Positions 1 through 11,917 of a DNA stretch of 64,000 nucleotides are shown piece after piece. The position numbers and the translations under genes are program-made. Source of the DNA: Turnera subulata. Taxonomy: Eukaryota; Streptophyta; Magnoliopsida; Malpighiales; Passifloraceae. Where the stretch lies: contig JAKUCV010002091.1 in the NCBI GenBank assembly GCA_028386065.3, forward strand, positions 1-64,000. The letters run 5' to 3'. The notes beneath the pieces were generated by a model. That model saw only the letters and a list, made by a program, of their open reading frames with translations. It was not told the origin of the DNA and did not search any database. Positions within the stretch are counted from its first letter, which is position 1, and every line of letters starts with the position of its first letter.

Positions 1-1493
1 TAATTTTCGATCTTTGCCTTTTATTTATTTAATTTCAGGTTTTACCTTATAATTAATTGGGCTAAACATTCGTGAAGGCCCACCGTATTTAGTTTCTGAC
101 TTATTTGAATTATGTTTTGTTTAGGTTAATATTAATAAAGGGTCGGGATAACGGCTTGGACACTTGGTTTTGGTTTTAATATTAAGATCGAGTATGATCG
201 GTATATCGGGCGGAAACAAATAACCAACCAATCCCCACCTAGTCGGGTAGGCTGACTTTGTGAATAATGCCACGTACAGAGAGACTCTAATTTTTATGTT
301 TTTTCTCGGAATAAAATAACTATAGAGATAATAAAAATTGACCCGGTAAAGACAAGTTGTCTAATAACTGTTAAATTGGCATCATGCATAATCATCTTTG
401 TTGTGCATTATAAGTGATTATTGTTGCTATAAATATAGGGATATCGAGGTTTAACTAGGTAGGAATTAGTTTCTGAGGAGTATCAGGTGAGGATATAAAC
501 CTATAAACTTCGGTATGCTGCCCGTGATACCCGAGTTGTTTGTTAAATTGTTAAATTATATGTTTATCGTGTTATGCTTATCATGTTGTGCTGATTATTG
601 TTATGATTATTGTTATATGCTTGATGATTGTTATGGACTGATTGTTGAATTATGTGGTGATATCCGTATGGGATATGAGATATTTGATCGGTTAGTAACA
701 GTGTCCCGATAGTGTGACATTGTGATTTGGTTCCCAGAGGAGTTGTGAGGCTGAGGGAGTGCTCGGGAATGTCAGTATGATAAGTTTGATGATCAGGGTT
801 ACTGTTAGACAGTGGAATAAGAAATAATAATAAATTGTGGTAACATCACCTAGACATCTAGATTGTCACGTGACAGGTATTGGTGCGGCCAGAAGGTAGT
901 CGCCTAGTGATATGTGATACGATAGGGAGGACTAGGGACTCAGTTGATTTATTATAAGAAGGATTGTTCACCGAGGACTACAGGACTCGGTTATTTGTGA
1001 TATTTTGTGAAATTTTTGGATTAACGGGGAGTACCCTGGAGTTATCTAACCTGGCTACCAGGCATGACCAATACTTATCACGTGACAGAGGCCCTAATAA
1101 TAAAATTAAAAAAATTTGTCGCTAATCGTCAGTGAGTTTAAATGATTAGCTTAACAGTGAGAGGCCAGTTATATAATAAAGACAGTGAGCTGTCTGATTT
1201 CGATGTTAGGTTGTGCTTGCTATACTTCTGTTGTTTCTGTGTTAGCTTTGGTGTACTTTACGATTGCTTCTATACTGCGGTTTATTTATTTATGGTGAGA
1301 CAGTGGTTGGTCTCATCCCTCACACAGTTCTTGTCGGTTAGATCAAGAGTACATTCCAGCGGCTGTGGCGTTAACCCAGATAGGGCTTGGATCCGATAGA
1401 ATGCATTAAGTTTTGCATCAGCCATCACTAAATATGTAGAAAATACTTCCGCTGTGCAGATGATGATGTCCTTGTATCGGGTGATGGAAATGT
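1..1493 (+). mobile_element. Older gypsy-type LTR, left part, split by a later insertion
   Basis: This stretch has no convincing gene. Its layout matches the 3' half of the LTR that interrupts it: a bracketed 'cctggctaccaggc' block, then 'gaggccctaataataaaatt', then a block ending in 'tagggcttggatccgatag'. The sequence resumes after the younger element at 11803 and ends at 11917 in 'gtcgggtcgtctca', a typical LTR end with terminal CA. No primer-binding site follows, so it is a 3' or solo LTR. Its 5' end lies outside the window. Small open frames here (515-712, 1142-1399) show no recognisable protein. Confidence 0.7.
1489..1493. repeat. Target site duplication AATGT, left copy
   Basis: AATGT directly precedes the 5' LTR and is repeated directly after the 3' LTR. 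Five bases is the usual duplication length for gypsy integrases. Confidence 0.95.
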
Positions 1494-4275
1494 TGTAACA
1501 GCCCGGGTAAAAATTTACATTTTACCGTGACTATAAAAATGCTTTGTACAGTAATTTACCGTGTAAAAATAATCTTAGGTAATTATTTCAGGGTAAATTA
1601 TGCATCGGATTCCGAAACCGAGCTCTGTCCCACGCTCGGGATTTTTCTGCGGATTTTACGGACCAAAGTTGGAATTTTTCGGGTCCAGGAATCTTCAGAA
1701 AAGTCAGGTTTAACCTCGAGTTATCGGACCAAAATAAAGTCAAGGGGGTATTATAGATATTTTCTGGTCCGGACGAGACACGACTGCATAATTGAAATTA
1801 TACAGCCGCCTTTTTCCTATGTGCAAGTGAAAGGTTGTCTCCCTCCTGTGAAGCTTGTGACCCTGCGCATTTTATTCCTGCTCATGCCATCATCTTCCGC
1901 AAAACACACCAAACCACCCAGCTTCACCAACTCTTCATCTTCACCTACAAACCACCCACAAGCCATCTTTTGCAAATTCACTCACCGTAAAAGAAAACCA
2001 AAACCAAGAAAAAGAGAAGAAGAAAAAAAAAAACAAACAAACACATACATCAGCCAATACGCCGACGTTTGGACAGCAACACCACAGCGTCACGCTCCAC
2101 TGCCGGCCACCAAACCCCGCCGCACGCAGCCACGCCTCCTGCCTTCGCCGCCGCACGCCTTCTGCAGATCGCCACTGCCGAACGCTGCAGCAAGTCGCGC
2201 CACCGGACCACGAGTCTTCCCCGTTCGAAACCGCCGCCAGCAGCGAAGGACCCGTCGCCCCGTCTCCTCATAGTCGTCGCTGCTGCACCCTTCTTTGTCG
2301 TCGTCAGCCGCAGCAAGCCACGACGACAGCCGCCCCTCGTCGCGCCTCCTCCCGTACGCTACTGCCGTTGCCATGTGTGTCTCGCCAGTCCTCGCCGCCG
2401 CCTCGCTGCAACTAGGTGAGTTGCGGGTTGAAGAAACCCGTCTGGTCGGGCGGGTCGACCCGATAGCAAGGGTTTGACCCGAGTTGTGGTATGGGTCGCG
2501 CCTTGGGCTGGGTCGCTTGGGCTTGGGTGAGGCTGGAGCTTGGGCTGGCGCGGGTCTGGGCCTGGCGTGGGCTTCATGCTTGGGTCTGGGCTCTGCATCT
2601 GGGCCAGGCCTAACCCTTGGGCCCAGTCCGAATTAAAAAAAAAAGAATAAATTTGGAAAAAGGGAGAATAACAATAATAATTCAGAAAGATGGAATTTTA
2701 ACGGCAATTTAATTTTGGAAAATATATGGTACACCATATGAGAAATAATTATTTTGGGAATATATATATGGTAAATAATAATTATTTTGGAAAGTACATA
2801 CTCAAGGAAAATAAAAATGGAAAGGGTATTATCAAAGTAAGTAAATACGTACCGGAATAATAACCGGGTATAAGTATGGTATTATTTTTTACACTTGAAA
2901 TAAATGGTAAATGATGATGATAATGGGAATAACCCGGGGAAGTACCGAGTTAGCGCGGTAGTTATTTTACAGCTTACAGTAATAGTCGAGCATTTGCATA
3001 TCATCTTATATGTGCATAAATTGTTGTTTGATATAGGAATTGATATCGAGCAGTACCCTGAGGAGCCTGAGCCGGAACACTTCGAGGATTTCCAGGAGTA
3101 GGAATCGGCTAAGGTGAGGATAAGTAAATATTTATATACTGCCCGTAGTACCAAGTTGTTGTTGTTTATTATGTGTGTTATATGCTTGAATAATTCTTTG
3201 TGGCTGTGAATGGTTGTTGTGAGATGAATTTAATTGATATTTGTTGCTGTTGATGTTGCTGAATTGATGCTACTGCTGATGTTATTGAAAATGTTGGAAA
3301 TGTTGGTATTAGTAGGTTATTACTGTTGCTGTTGGCTGTGAAAATTGTGTGAGTAGAGTACCGAGGGTACTAGTATGGGAAAACAGTTGAGTAAGATTGT
3401 ATTATCCAGACGAGCGGAGAGGCTGTGAGCCTGCTCGGGATAATGGGTTAACGGAGGATAATAGAAATTTAGTAACTAGATGAGGGTAAAGAAATAATAA
3501 AACTGGATACACTTAGACATCTAGTAAGTCATAGTTAAATGTTGGAACAGCCAGATGGTAGTCTTATTTTATGGTGCTGGGGGAGAGTGTGCTTGGGGTC
3601 TGCTCCCTGTCTGTAGCAGTTTTATTTTAGGCGCTGGGGGAGAGTGTGCTTGGGGTCTGCTCCCTGTCTGTTCCAGTTATACGTGTAGGTACCAGGGCGG
3701 GGTCCACGGGCTAGCTAGCTTGACTATCAGGTGACGGCCAACATTTAGCTAGTGATAGGGGCCCTGATAATAAAATTGGTATAGTGTGTCTAGAATCACA
3801 GAGTGTGTTATTTAGGGTTCGTGTGATCCTTAGTAAATTGCTGTTGATGTGACTTGGATTATTTATGGTTGTTTGTATATGTATGTTTGCTTATGGATTT
3901 TACCCGGTGAGCACTTCGGACTCACCCCTCGCCTGCGTGACCTGGTCGCGTAGTTTGATTGTGCGTAGCTCAGGTACGATCGAGGCAAGCTGTGGCGCAC
4001 CCTCTGCCAGGCACGGATCCATCCTGCGTTGCATCATGTTTACTCTGTTGTCTATTGTTGTGTTGTATTAAGACTTCTGCTGCTTGCATTTTATTTCTTG
4101 ATTCGGTTGCTTCTTGTAATAATGTTCCCGTGCCGGGACAAGTACTGTTGATGTATTATGTACTTTTATTGTATCAATACTGTTGGTTGTGATATTCACC
4201 ACTGTGGCTACTGTAATAGTATGTGGTCCTACGTGTTTACTGTGTATAACGGTAAATACGGATCGGGGCATTTCA
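1494..4275 (+). repeat. 5' LTR of the chromovirus
   Basis: It runs TGTAACAGCC to TTTCA and is aligned end to end with 9015-11797. Internal structure: AT-rich first 550 bases; a GC-rich island at about 2050-2630 with 'tgggct/gggtc' low-complexity sequence; an AT-rich middle; and a 57-bp tandem duplication near 3563-3676. Open frames of up to 248 codons cross the GC-rich island in several frames on both strands. They resemble no known protein and are probably compositional. Confidence 0.95.
3563..3676 (+). repeat. 57-bp tandem duplication in the 5' LTR
   Basis: Two adjacent copies share 'gggggagagtgtgcttgggg' and following bases. The period is 57 bp, measured between the 'gctggg' starts at 3576 and 3633. 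The same duplication is in the 3' LTR (about 11085-11199), so it predates this insertion. Confidence 0.9.
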
Positions 4276-4278
4276 TTT

Positions 4279-4290
4279 TGGTAGCGGAGC
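4279..4290 (+). other. Primer-binding site, variant of the initiator-Met type
   Basis: TGGTAGCGGAGC starts three bases after the 5' LTR. The standard plant site complementary to initiator-Met tRNA is TGGTATCAGAGC; three central bases differ here. The same variant occurs next to the LTR at 63845, on the other strand. Confidence 0.8.
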
Positions 4291-4392
4291 GGGCTGTAGG
4301 TCCTTGGTTGTTGTTTGATTGTTTGTGCATATCCTGCTCCACATGTTATAAATATGATACTCATGCATACATCTTTATATAGGTAGGACGAG

Positions 4393-7300
4393 ATGGATCC
4401 GGCTGAGGGACACCAGCATGCCACCCAACAGCACTTGGAAGAGGACCAAGTGTCAATTGGTCAACCGCATGCCTACGTGGAAGAACCACATGTGTACGAT
4501 GGGGTACCGGGTATGCCATACCAGATGTCCCTGCAGATGATGCACATGATGACACAGATCCTTCATCGAAAGACAGCTGGGGGATCAGTCGAGGACCCTA
4601 TTTTCACCAAGCTATCTGAGCTTGGAGCTGAGCCATTCTCAGGAGCGACTGACCCTCGTGAGGCGTACGAGTGGCTACGTCAGATCGCCAGGGTCATGCT
4701 TAAGATCAAGTGCACAACTGACCAGTGGGCAAACTATGCCGCTTCTCTTTTTCGTGAGGAAGCAGCAACATGGTGGGAATCTACCACAAGAGACTTGCCG
4801 AAACCAGTGGTGATGCCATGGGTTGAGTTCACAGCCATGTTGAAAGACAAGTTCATTATCGAAGAATTTCAGGAGCGCATGCAGCGCGAATTCTTGGAAT
4901 TGCGCCAGGATGGTATGACCGTGACAGAGTACGAGAAGAAGTTTGACCGTCTGTCCCTGTATGTTGGAGATCTGGTAGCAACTACCAAAGCCAGATGCCA
5001 ACATTTCTGGAGAGGTCTACACCCTGACATCCGAGCTATCATGGGATGTAAGGACTATGCTGGATATCAGGACATGGTAAGGGATGCTCAGAAGGCTGAA
5101 GTCACATGGCGTGATCAACAGGAGTATCGCCGAAAGAGAAATGCACCGCAGGTTCCACCTAGCCAGAACAAGAAGCCATATGTACCTGCCGCCAGTGCAC
5201 CTGCAGCTGGACGAGGATAGTACCAGTCGACGACCTATGGACGTGGTTGGACTAATAACCGCGGAGCTCCGACTGGAGGATGGAGTGGACCCGGAGTGAC
5301 TAGTTATGGAGATAGCCGCTTCCGACGTCCCATATCATCAGTCAGATGCTTTGAGTGCAATGAGTTGGGACACTACCGTTATGCATGCCCAAAGCTTGGG
5401 AGAGTCAGTAACTCTGCCCCGGCACCAACGGTTCAGGCCTCTGTGGCTAGCATGCCAGGTGGATCTAGAGCACAAGGACAAGGTCAAGGTCGTGGTCGTG
5501 GGAATCCTTCCGCAAGGACCCAATCTAGAGCTAACCAAAGCACAACAGTTCCTAGAGCTTTTGTCATCACCGTAGAAGAGGACCCTGATGCTGCTCAAGT
5601 TATAGCAGGTATCTTTAAAGTACATGGCAGTGTTGCATTCACATTAATTGATCCTGGAGCTAGACATTCCTTTATAGCCCAAACCTATGCTATGCAACAT
5701 AACTGTGAAGATATATCATTAGAAAAGCCGATGAGGGTTAGATTACCTGCAACCAACATAGTGAGGCTAGATAGAGTTTGTAAGGATGTGCCGTTAGTGT
5801 TCGAGAATGAAACCTTTCCTGCTCGACTCATTGTCATGAACATGGGAGGATTTGATATAATCCTAGGCATGGATTGGTTGTCGAAGTATCAAGCTTTGGT
5901 GGATTGCCGAGCTAAGCAAGTGAGGTTGACATCCGCCGAAGATCAGTCGATTATTTTGTCCGGAGTGGGGAGAACTACAACCACATGTAGAATCTCTGCT
6001 ATCCAGGGCTACAGAATGAAGCAACATGGTCCAGATACTTTGCTGACCCACATTCCAGGCGAAGAGACACAAAACCCTACCCCGGAGGATGTATTAGTTG
6101 TGACGGAGTTTGTTGATGTTTTCCCAGATGATCTACCAAGTTTGCCACCCGACAGAGAGGTTGAGTACACCATCGAGCTGGTACCTAGAGTTACACCTAT
6201 CTCGATGGCACCATACAGGATGGCACTAACAGAGCTTCAGGAGCTGAAGAAGCAGCTAGACGAACTACTGGAGAAAGTTTTCATCAGACCTAGTACCTCA
6301 CCATGGGGTGCATCAGTCTTGTTCGTGAAGAAGAAGGATGGTGGTCTGCGTATGTGTGTAGACTATCGCTAGATCAACAAGGTGACAATCAAGAACAAGT
6401 ACCCATTACCGAGGATTGATGATCTTTTCGATCAGCTTCAAGGAGAAACGGTGTTTTCAAAGATTGATCTCCGATCGGGCTATCACCAGATCAAGATTTT
6501 GGAGAAGGACATACCGAAGACAGCTTTTCGCACACGGTATGGCCACTACGAATTCACTGTGGTACCTTTAGGTTTGACCAATGCACCGGCAGTATTCATG
6601 TGCTTGATGCACTTGGTACTGAATGAGTTCTTGGATAAGTTCGTTGTGGTCTTCATCGATGATATCCTCATCTACTCTAAGAGCAAGGAAGAGCATGAAG
6701 AGCATTTGAGGGTAGTGCTTCAAAGGTTAAGGGAGAAGAAACTGTATGCCAAATTCAGTAAGTGTGAATTTTGGCTTGGAGAAGTTTCCTTCCTCGGATA
6801 TGTAGTAGGCGGGGATGGAATAAAGGTTGATCCTGCCAAAATCAAGGCTGTGTTGGAGTGGGATCCTTCTAAGAATGTGTCCGAAGTCAGGAGTTTTCTT
6901 GGCCTTGCAGGATATTATCGGAGGTTCATAGAAGGTTTTTCCTCATTAGCCAGTCCCATGACTAAGCTATTGAGGAAAAAACAAGCTTTTGTTTGGAGCA
7001 GAGTTTTGAGGAGCTTAAGAAGAAGCTGACCTCGGCACCAGTGCTAACAGTACCCAAGCCAGGAGTGGAGTATGTGCTGTTTTGTGAACGCATCAAGTCT
7101 TGGTTTAGGAGCCGTGTTGATGCAAGAAGGACGAGTGATTGCTTATGCCTCCAGACAGCTAAGGACTCATGAGAAGAACTACCCGACTCATGGTCTTGAG
7201 ATGGCAGCTGTGATCTTGGCTCTGAAGATTTGGAGACACTATTTGTTTGGAGAGAAGTGTCGAATCTTCACTGACCACAAAAGCCTCAAGTACATTATGA

Positions 7301-8979
7301 CTCAGAAGGAGCTTAACCTGCGACAAAGACGTTGGGTTGAGTTACTTAATGATTATGATTGTACTATCGAGTATCACCCAGGGAAGGCTAATGTGGTAGC
7401 TGATGCTTTGAGCCGGAGACAATCGAATGATTCCTCCACTAGTTACTCGATGTTTTCACTTATCGAGTTCAGGAAGTTAGGAGTTGACTTGACAATGGAT
7501 GAAACAAGAGCCTTACTGGCACACATAAGTGTCAAGTCCAACCTAAGAGGATGGATAATGGAGTTACAAGATGGAGATTCTGACCTGGTCAAGCTAAAGG
7601 AAGGAGTAAGGAGTGGAAAAGAAGACAAGTTTCGTATAGCTGATGATGGAGCACTGATGATTGGGAAACGGGTATGTGTACCCAATGTCAGTAACCTGCG
7701 TAGTCAGATTCTAGATGAAGGTCATATGACACCGTATGCAGTGCATCCTGGAAGCATCAAGATGTATCAGAACCTAAAGAGCCATTTCTGGTGGCCTCAG
7801 ATGAAGAAAGACGTAGCGGAGTATGTCGCAAGATGCATTACTTGCCAGCAGGTGAAAGCCGAACATCAGGCTCCAGCAGGCAAGATGAGATCATTGACAG
7901 TACCGGAGTGGAAGTGGGAGATGATCACCATGGATTTTGTGATTGGTCTACCAATGACTCGGAGGCAGCATGATGCTATTTGGGTCATCGTTGTCCGATT
8001 AACAAAATCGGCTCACTTTCTCCCTATCCGCCAGACTGATACCATGGACACATTGGAGGGTAAGTATGTTGCTGAGATCGTGAGGCTACATGGGATTCCA
8101 AGGTCTATAGTCTCAGACAAAGATCCCAGATTCACATCACGTTTCTGGAAGAGCTTACAAGCTGCTTTGGGAACTAAGTTGAGCTTCAGCACTGCTTTTC
8201 ATCCTCAGACAGATGGACAGTCTGAGAGGACTATACAGACACTGGAGGACATGTTGAGGGCTTGTGCACTTAACTTCAGTGGGAGTTAGGATAAGTATCT
8301 ACCCTTGGCAGAATTTGCATATAACAACGGCTACCATTCCAGCATTGATATGCCACCTTTTGAGGCTCTCTATGGAAGGAAGTGTAGAAGTCCGGTATGT
8401 TGGGACGAAGAAGGTATGAGACTGATCATTGGACCGGAGTTAGTCCAACAGACAGTGGACAAGATTCAGACGGTGAGACAGTGCATGAGAGCTGCTCAGG
8501 ATCGGCAAAAGAGCTATGCCGACAAACACCGACGTGAGATGGAGTATAACGTTGGTGAGAAAGTCTTTCTCAGAGTTGCACCTTGGAAAGGAGTGATCAG
8601 GTTCGGCAAAAGAGGGAAGCTGAGTCCAAGGTATATCGGGCCATACGAGATCGTTGAGAGGATTGGACCACTAGCTTACAGGTTGTCATTACCTGAAGAG
8701 CTTTCACGCATACATGACGTGTTCCATGTCTCCATGCTGAGGAGATACCGATCAGACCCTAGTCATATTGTGGCCCCAGTGGATGTTGAAGTGGCAGAAG
8801 ATCTTACTTACACCGAATTGCCGGAACAGATTCTTGCTCGAGAGGTACGGCAGTTGCGGAACCGTACCATTCCTATGGTTAAGGTCAAGTGGAGTAAGCA
8901 TTCTGCTAACGAGTCAACATGGGAAGTCGAGGAGCATATGCGGTCCCAGCATCCGCTTCTCTTCACTGGTTCGGAGTGA
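4393..8979 (+). pseudogene. gag-pol polyprotein, disrupted
   Basis: One frame holds the whole polyprotein, about 1,528 codons, interrupted by TAG at 5218, 6370 and 8287 and by two compensating shifts near 7000 (small deletion) and 7086 (one extra base). Visible domains: Gag with a WWxS motif (4393 on); a CCHC zinc knuckle at 5347-5388; aspartic protease with DPGARHSF near 5650; reverse transcriptase with FIDDIL near 6655; RNase H with FTDHKSLKY near 7270; HHCC zinc finger near 7740-7850; integrase with D, D and E in [13 protein letters not shown] and GQSERT; and a chromodomain near 8830-8960 (VKVKWSKH, STWEVE). Two stops sit where the family has Gln (6370, CAG) and Trp (8287, TGG). The element cannot make an intact polyprotein without readthrough. 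Confidence 0.95.
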
Positions 8980-9001
8980 ATTTCGGGGACGAAATTCTTT
9001 T

Positions 9002-9010
9002 AAGGGGGGT
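9002..9010 (+). other. Polypurine tract before the 3' LTR
   Basis: AAGGGGGGT lies four bases before the 3' LTR start, preceded by 'ggggacgaaattctttt', the usual context in this lineage. It primes plus-strand synthesis. Confidence 0.85.
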
Positions 9011-9014
9011 AGAC

Positions 9015-11797
9015 TGTAACAGCCCGGGTAAAAATTTACATTTTACCAGGACTGTAAAAACGCTTTGTACAGTAATTTACCATGTAAAAATAATCTTGGG
9101 TAATTATTTCAGGGTAAATTATGCATCGGATTCCAAAACCGAGCTCTGTCCCACGCTTGGGATTTTTCTGCGGATTTTACGGACCAAAGTTGGAATTTTT
9201 CGGGTCCAGGAATCTTCAGAAAAGTCAGGTTTAACCTCGAGTTATCGGACCAAAATAAAGTCAAGGGGGTATTATAGATATTTTCTGGTCCGGACGGGAC
9301 ACGACTGCATAATTGAAATTATGCAGCCGCCTTTTTCCTGTGTGCATGTGAAAGGCTGTCTCCCTCCTGTGAAGCTTGTGACCCTACGCGTTTTATTCCT
9401 GCTCGTGCCATCATCTTCTGCAAAACACACCAAACCACCCAGCTTCACCAACTCTTCATCTTCACCTGCAAACCACCCACAAGCCATCTTCTGCAAATTT
9501 ACTCACCGTAAAAGAAAACCAAAACCAAGAAAAAGAGAAGAAGAAAAAAACAACAACAAACAAACACACACATCAGCCAATACGCCGACGTTTGGACAGC
9601 CACACCACCGCGTCACGCTCCACTGCCGGCCACCAAACCCCGCCGCACGCAGCCACGCCTCCTTCCTTCGCCGTCGCATGCCTTCTCCAGATCGCCACTG
9701 CCGAACGCTGCAGCAAGTCGCGCCACCGGACCACGAGTCTTCACCGCCCGAAACCGCCGCCAGCAGCGAAGGACCCGACGCCCCGTCTCCTCACAGCCGC
9801 CGCCGCTGCACCCTTCTTTGTCGTCGTCAGCCGCCGCAAGCCACGGCGACAGCCGCCCCTCGTCGCTCCTCCTCCCGTACGCTGCTGCCGCTGCCGTGTG
9901 TGTCTCGCCCGTCCGCGCCGCCGCCTCGCTGCAACTAGGTGAGTTGCGGGTTGAAGAAACTCGTCTGGTCGGGCGGGTCGACCCGGTAGCAAGGGTTTGA
10001 CCCGAGTTGTGGTATGGGTCGCGCCTTGGGCTAGGTCGCTTGGGCTTGGGTGAGGCTGGAGCTTGGGCTGGCGCGGGTCTGGGCCTGGCGTGGGCTTCAT
10101 GCTTGGGTCTGGGCTCTGCGTCTGGGCCAGGCCTAACCCTTGGGCCCAGTCCGAATTAAAAAAAAGAATAAATCTGGAAAATGGGAGAATAACAATAATA
10201 ATTCAGAAAAATGGAATTTTAACGACAATTTAATTTTGGAAAATATATGGTACACCATATGAGAAATAATTATTTTGAGAATATATATATGGTAAATAAT
10301 AATTATTTTGGAAAGTACATACTCAAGGAAAATAAAAATGGAAAGGGGTATTATCAAAGTAAGTAAATACGTACCGGAATAATAACCGGGTATAAGTATG
10401 GTATTATTTTTTACACTTGAAATAAATGGTGAATGATGATGATAATGGGAATAACCCGGGGAAGTACCGAGTTAGCGCGGTAGTTATTTTACGGCTTACA
10501 GTAATAGTCGAGCATTTGCATATCATCTTATATGTGCATAAATTGTTGTTTGATATAGGAATTGATAACGAGCAGTACCCTGAGGAGCCTGAGCCGGAAC
10601 ACTTCGAGGATTTCCAGGAGTAGGAATCGGCTAAGGTGAGGATAAGTAAATATTTATATACTGCCCGTAGTACCAAGTTGTTGTTGTTTATTATGTGTGT
10701 TATATGCTTGAATAATTCTTTGTGGCTGTGAATGATTGTTGTGAGATGAATTTAATTGATATTTGTTGCCGTTGATGTTGCTGAATTGATGCTACTGCTG
10801 ATGTTATTGAAAATGTTGGAAATGTTGGTATTAGTAGGTTTTTACTGTTGTTGTTGGCTGTGAAAATTGTGTGAGTAGAGTACCGGGGGTACTAGTATGG
10901 GAAAATAGTTGAGTAAGCTTGGATTATCCAAACGAGCGGAGAGGCTGTGAGTCTGCTCGGGATAATGGGTTAACGGAGGATAATAGAAATTTAGTAACTA
11001 GATGAGGGTAAAGAAATAATAAAACTGGATACACTTAGACATCTAGTAAGTCACAATTAAATGTTGGAACAGCCAGATGGTAGTCTTATTTTATGGTGCT
11101 GGGGGAGAGTGTGCTTGGGGTCTGCTCCCTGTCTGTACTAGTTTTATTTTAGGCGCTAGGGGAGAGTGTGCTTGGGGTCTGCTCCTTGTCTGTGCCAGTT
11201 ATACGTGGAGGTACCAGGGCGGGGTCCACGGGCTAGCTAGCTTGACTACCAGGCGACGACCATCATTTAGCTAGTGATAGGGGCCCTGATAATAAAATTG
11301 GTATAGTGTGTCTAGAATCACAGAGTGTGTTATTTAGGGTTCGTGTGATCCTTAGTAAATTGCTGTTGATGTGAGTTGGATTATTTACGGTTGTTTGTAT
11401 ATGTATGTTTGCTTATGGATTTTACCCGGTGAGCACTTCGGACTCACCCCTCGCCTGCGTGACCTGGTCGCGTAGTTTGATTGTGCGTAGCTCAGGTACG
11501 ATCGAGGCAAGCTGTGGCGCACCCTCTGCCAGGCCCGGATCCATCCTGCGTTGCATCATGTTTACTCTGTTGTCTATTGCTGTGTTGTATTAAGACTTCC
11601 GTTGCTTGCATTTTATTTCTTGATTCGGTTGCTTGTTGTAATAATGTTCCCGTGCCGGGACAAGTACTGTTGATGTATTATGTACTTTTATTGTATCAAT
11701 ACTGTTGGTTGTGATATTTACCACTGTGGCTACTGTAATAGTATGTGGTCCCACGTGTTTACTGTGTATAACGGTAAATACGGATCGGGGCGTTTCA
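9015..11797 (+). repeat. 3' LTR of the chromovirus
   Basis: Nearly identical to 1494-4275 over its whole length, including the GC-rich island (about 9570-10150) and the 57-bp tandem duplication (about 11085-11199). In the first 130 bases seven differences are visible, mostly A/G or C/T. An open frame from the chromodomain region runs into this LTR (8919-9938) but shows no family resemblance there. Confidence 0.95.
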
Positions 11798-11802
11798 AAT
11801 GT
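11798..11802. repeat. Target site duplication AATGT, right copy
   Basis: Exact match to 1489-1493. Removing 1494-11802 restores a continuous older LTR sequence. Confidence 0.95.
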
Positions 11803-11917
11803 GATTCTGTATCTGTTTGTCGATATTACTGTTATGAATTTACATATGTCGGTCACGTGGTTGCACTATTTCTCAGTAATTATTGTTTGATTGGTAAATG
11901 GAAGTCGGGTCGTCTCA
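11803..11917 (+). mobile_element. Older gypsy-type LTR, right part after the nested insertion
   Basis: These 115 bases continue the LTR interrupted at position 1493. They end in 'cgggtcgtctca', which resembles the 'cggggcgtttca' end of the inserted element's own LTRs, so host and insert are related families. Sequence beyond 11917 is AT-rich and shows no primer-binding site, so this is the outer edge of a 3' or solo LTR. Confidence 0.65.

Larger units (their letters stand above)
1494..11797 (+). mobile_element. Complete but coding-defective Ty3/gypsy chromovirus (Tekay/Del-like)
   Basis: The element is 10,304 bp: two LTRs of 2,782 and 2,783 bp, a primer-binding site, one gag-pol frame, a polypurine tract, and a perfect 5-bp target duplication AATGT at 1489-1493 and 11798-11802. 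The LTRs start TGTAACAGCC and end in TTTCA. Domain order is Gag, zinc knuckle, protease, reverse transcriptase, RNase H, integrase, chromodomain, which is the Ty3/gypsy chromovirus order. The C-terminal chromodomain and long LTRs point to the Tekay/Del lineage. The LTRs differ by only a few percent by eye, mostly transitions, so insertion is fairly recent, yet gag-pol has three stops and a frameshifted patch. Confidence 0.95.

Noticed and set aside
1527..2273. 248-codon open frame in the LTR
   Set aside because: Lies across an LTR, has no recognisable domain, and overlaps open frames on the other strand in the same GC-rich block.
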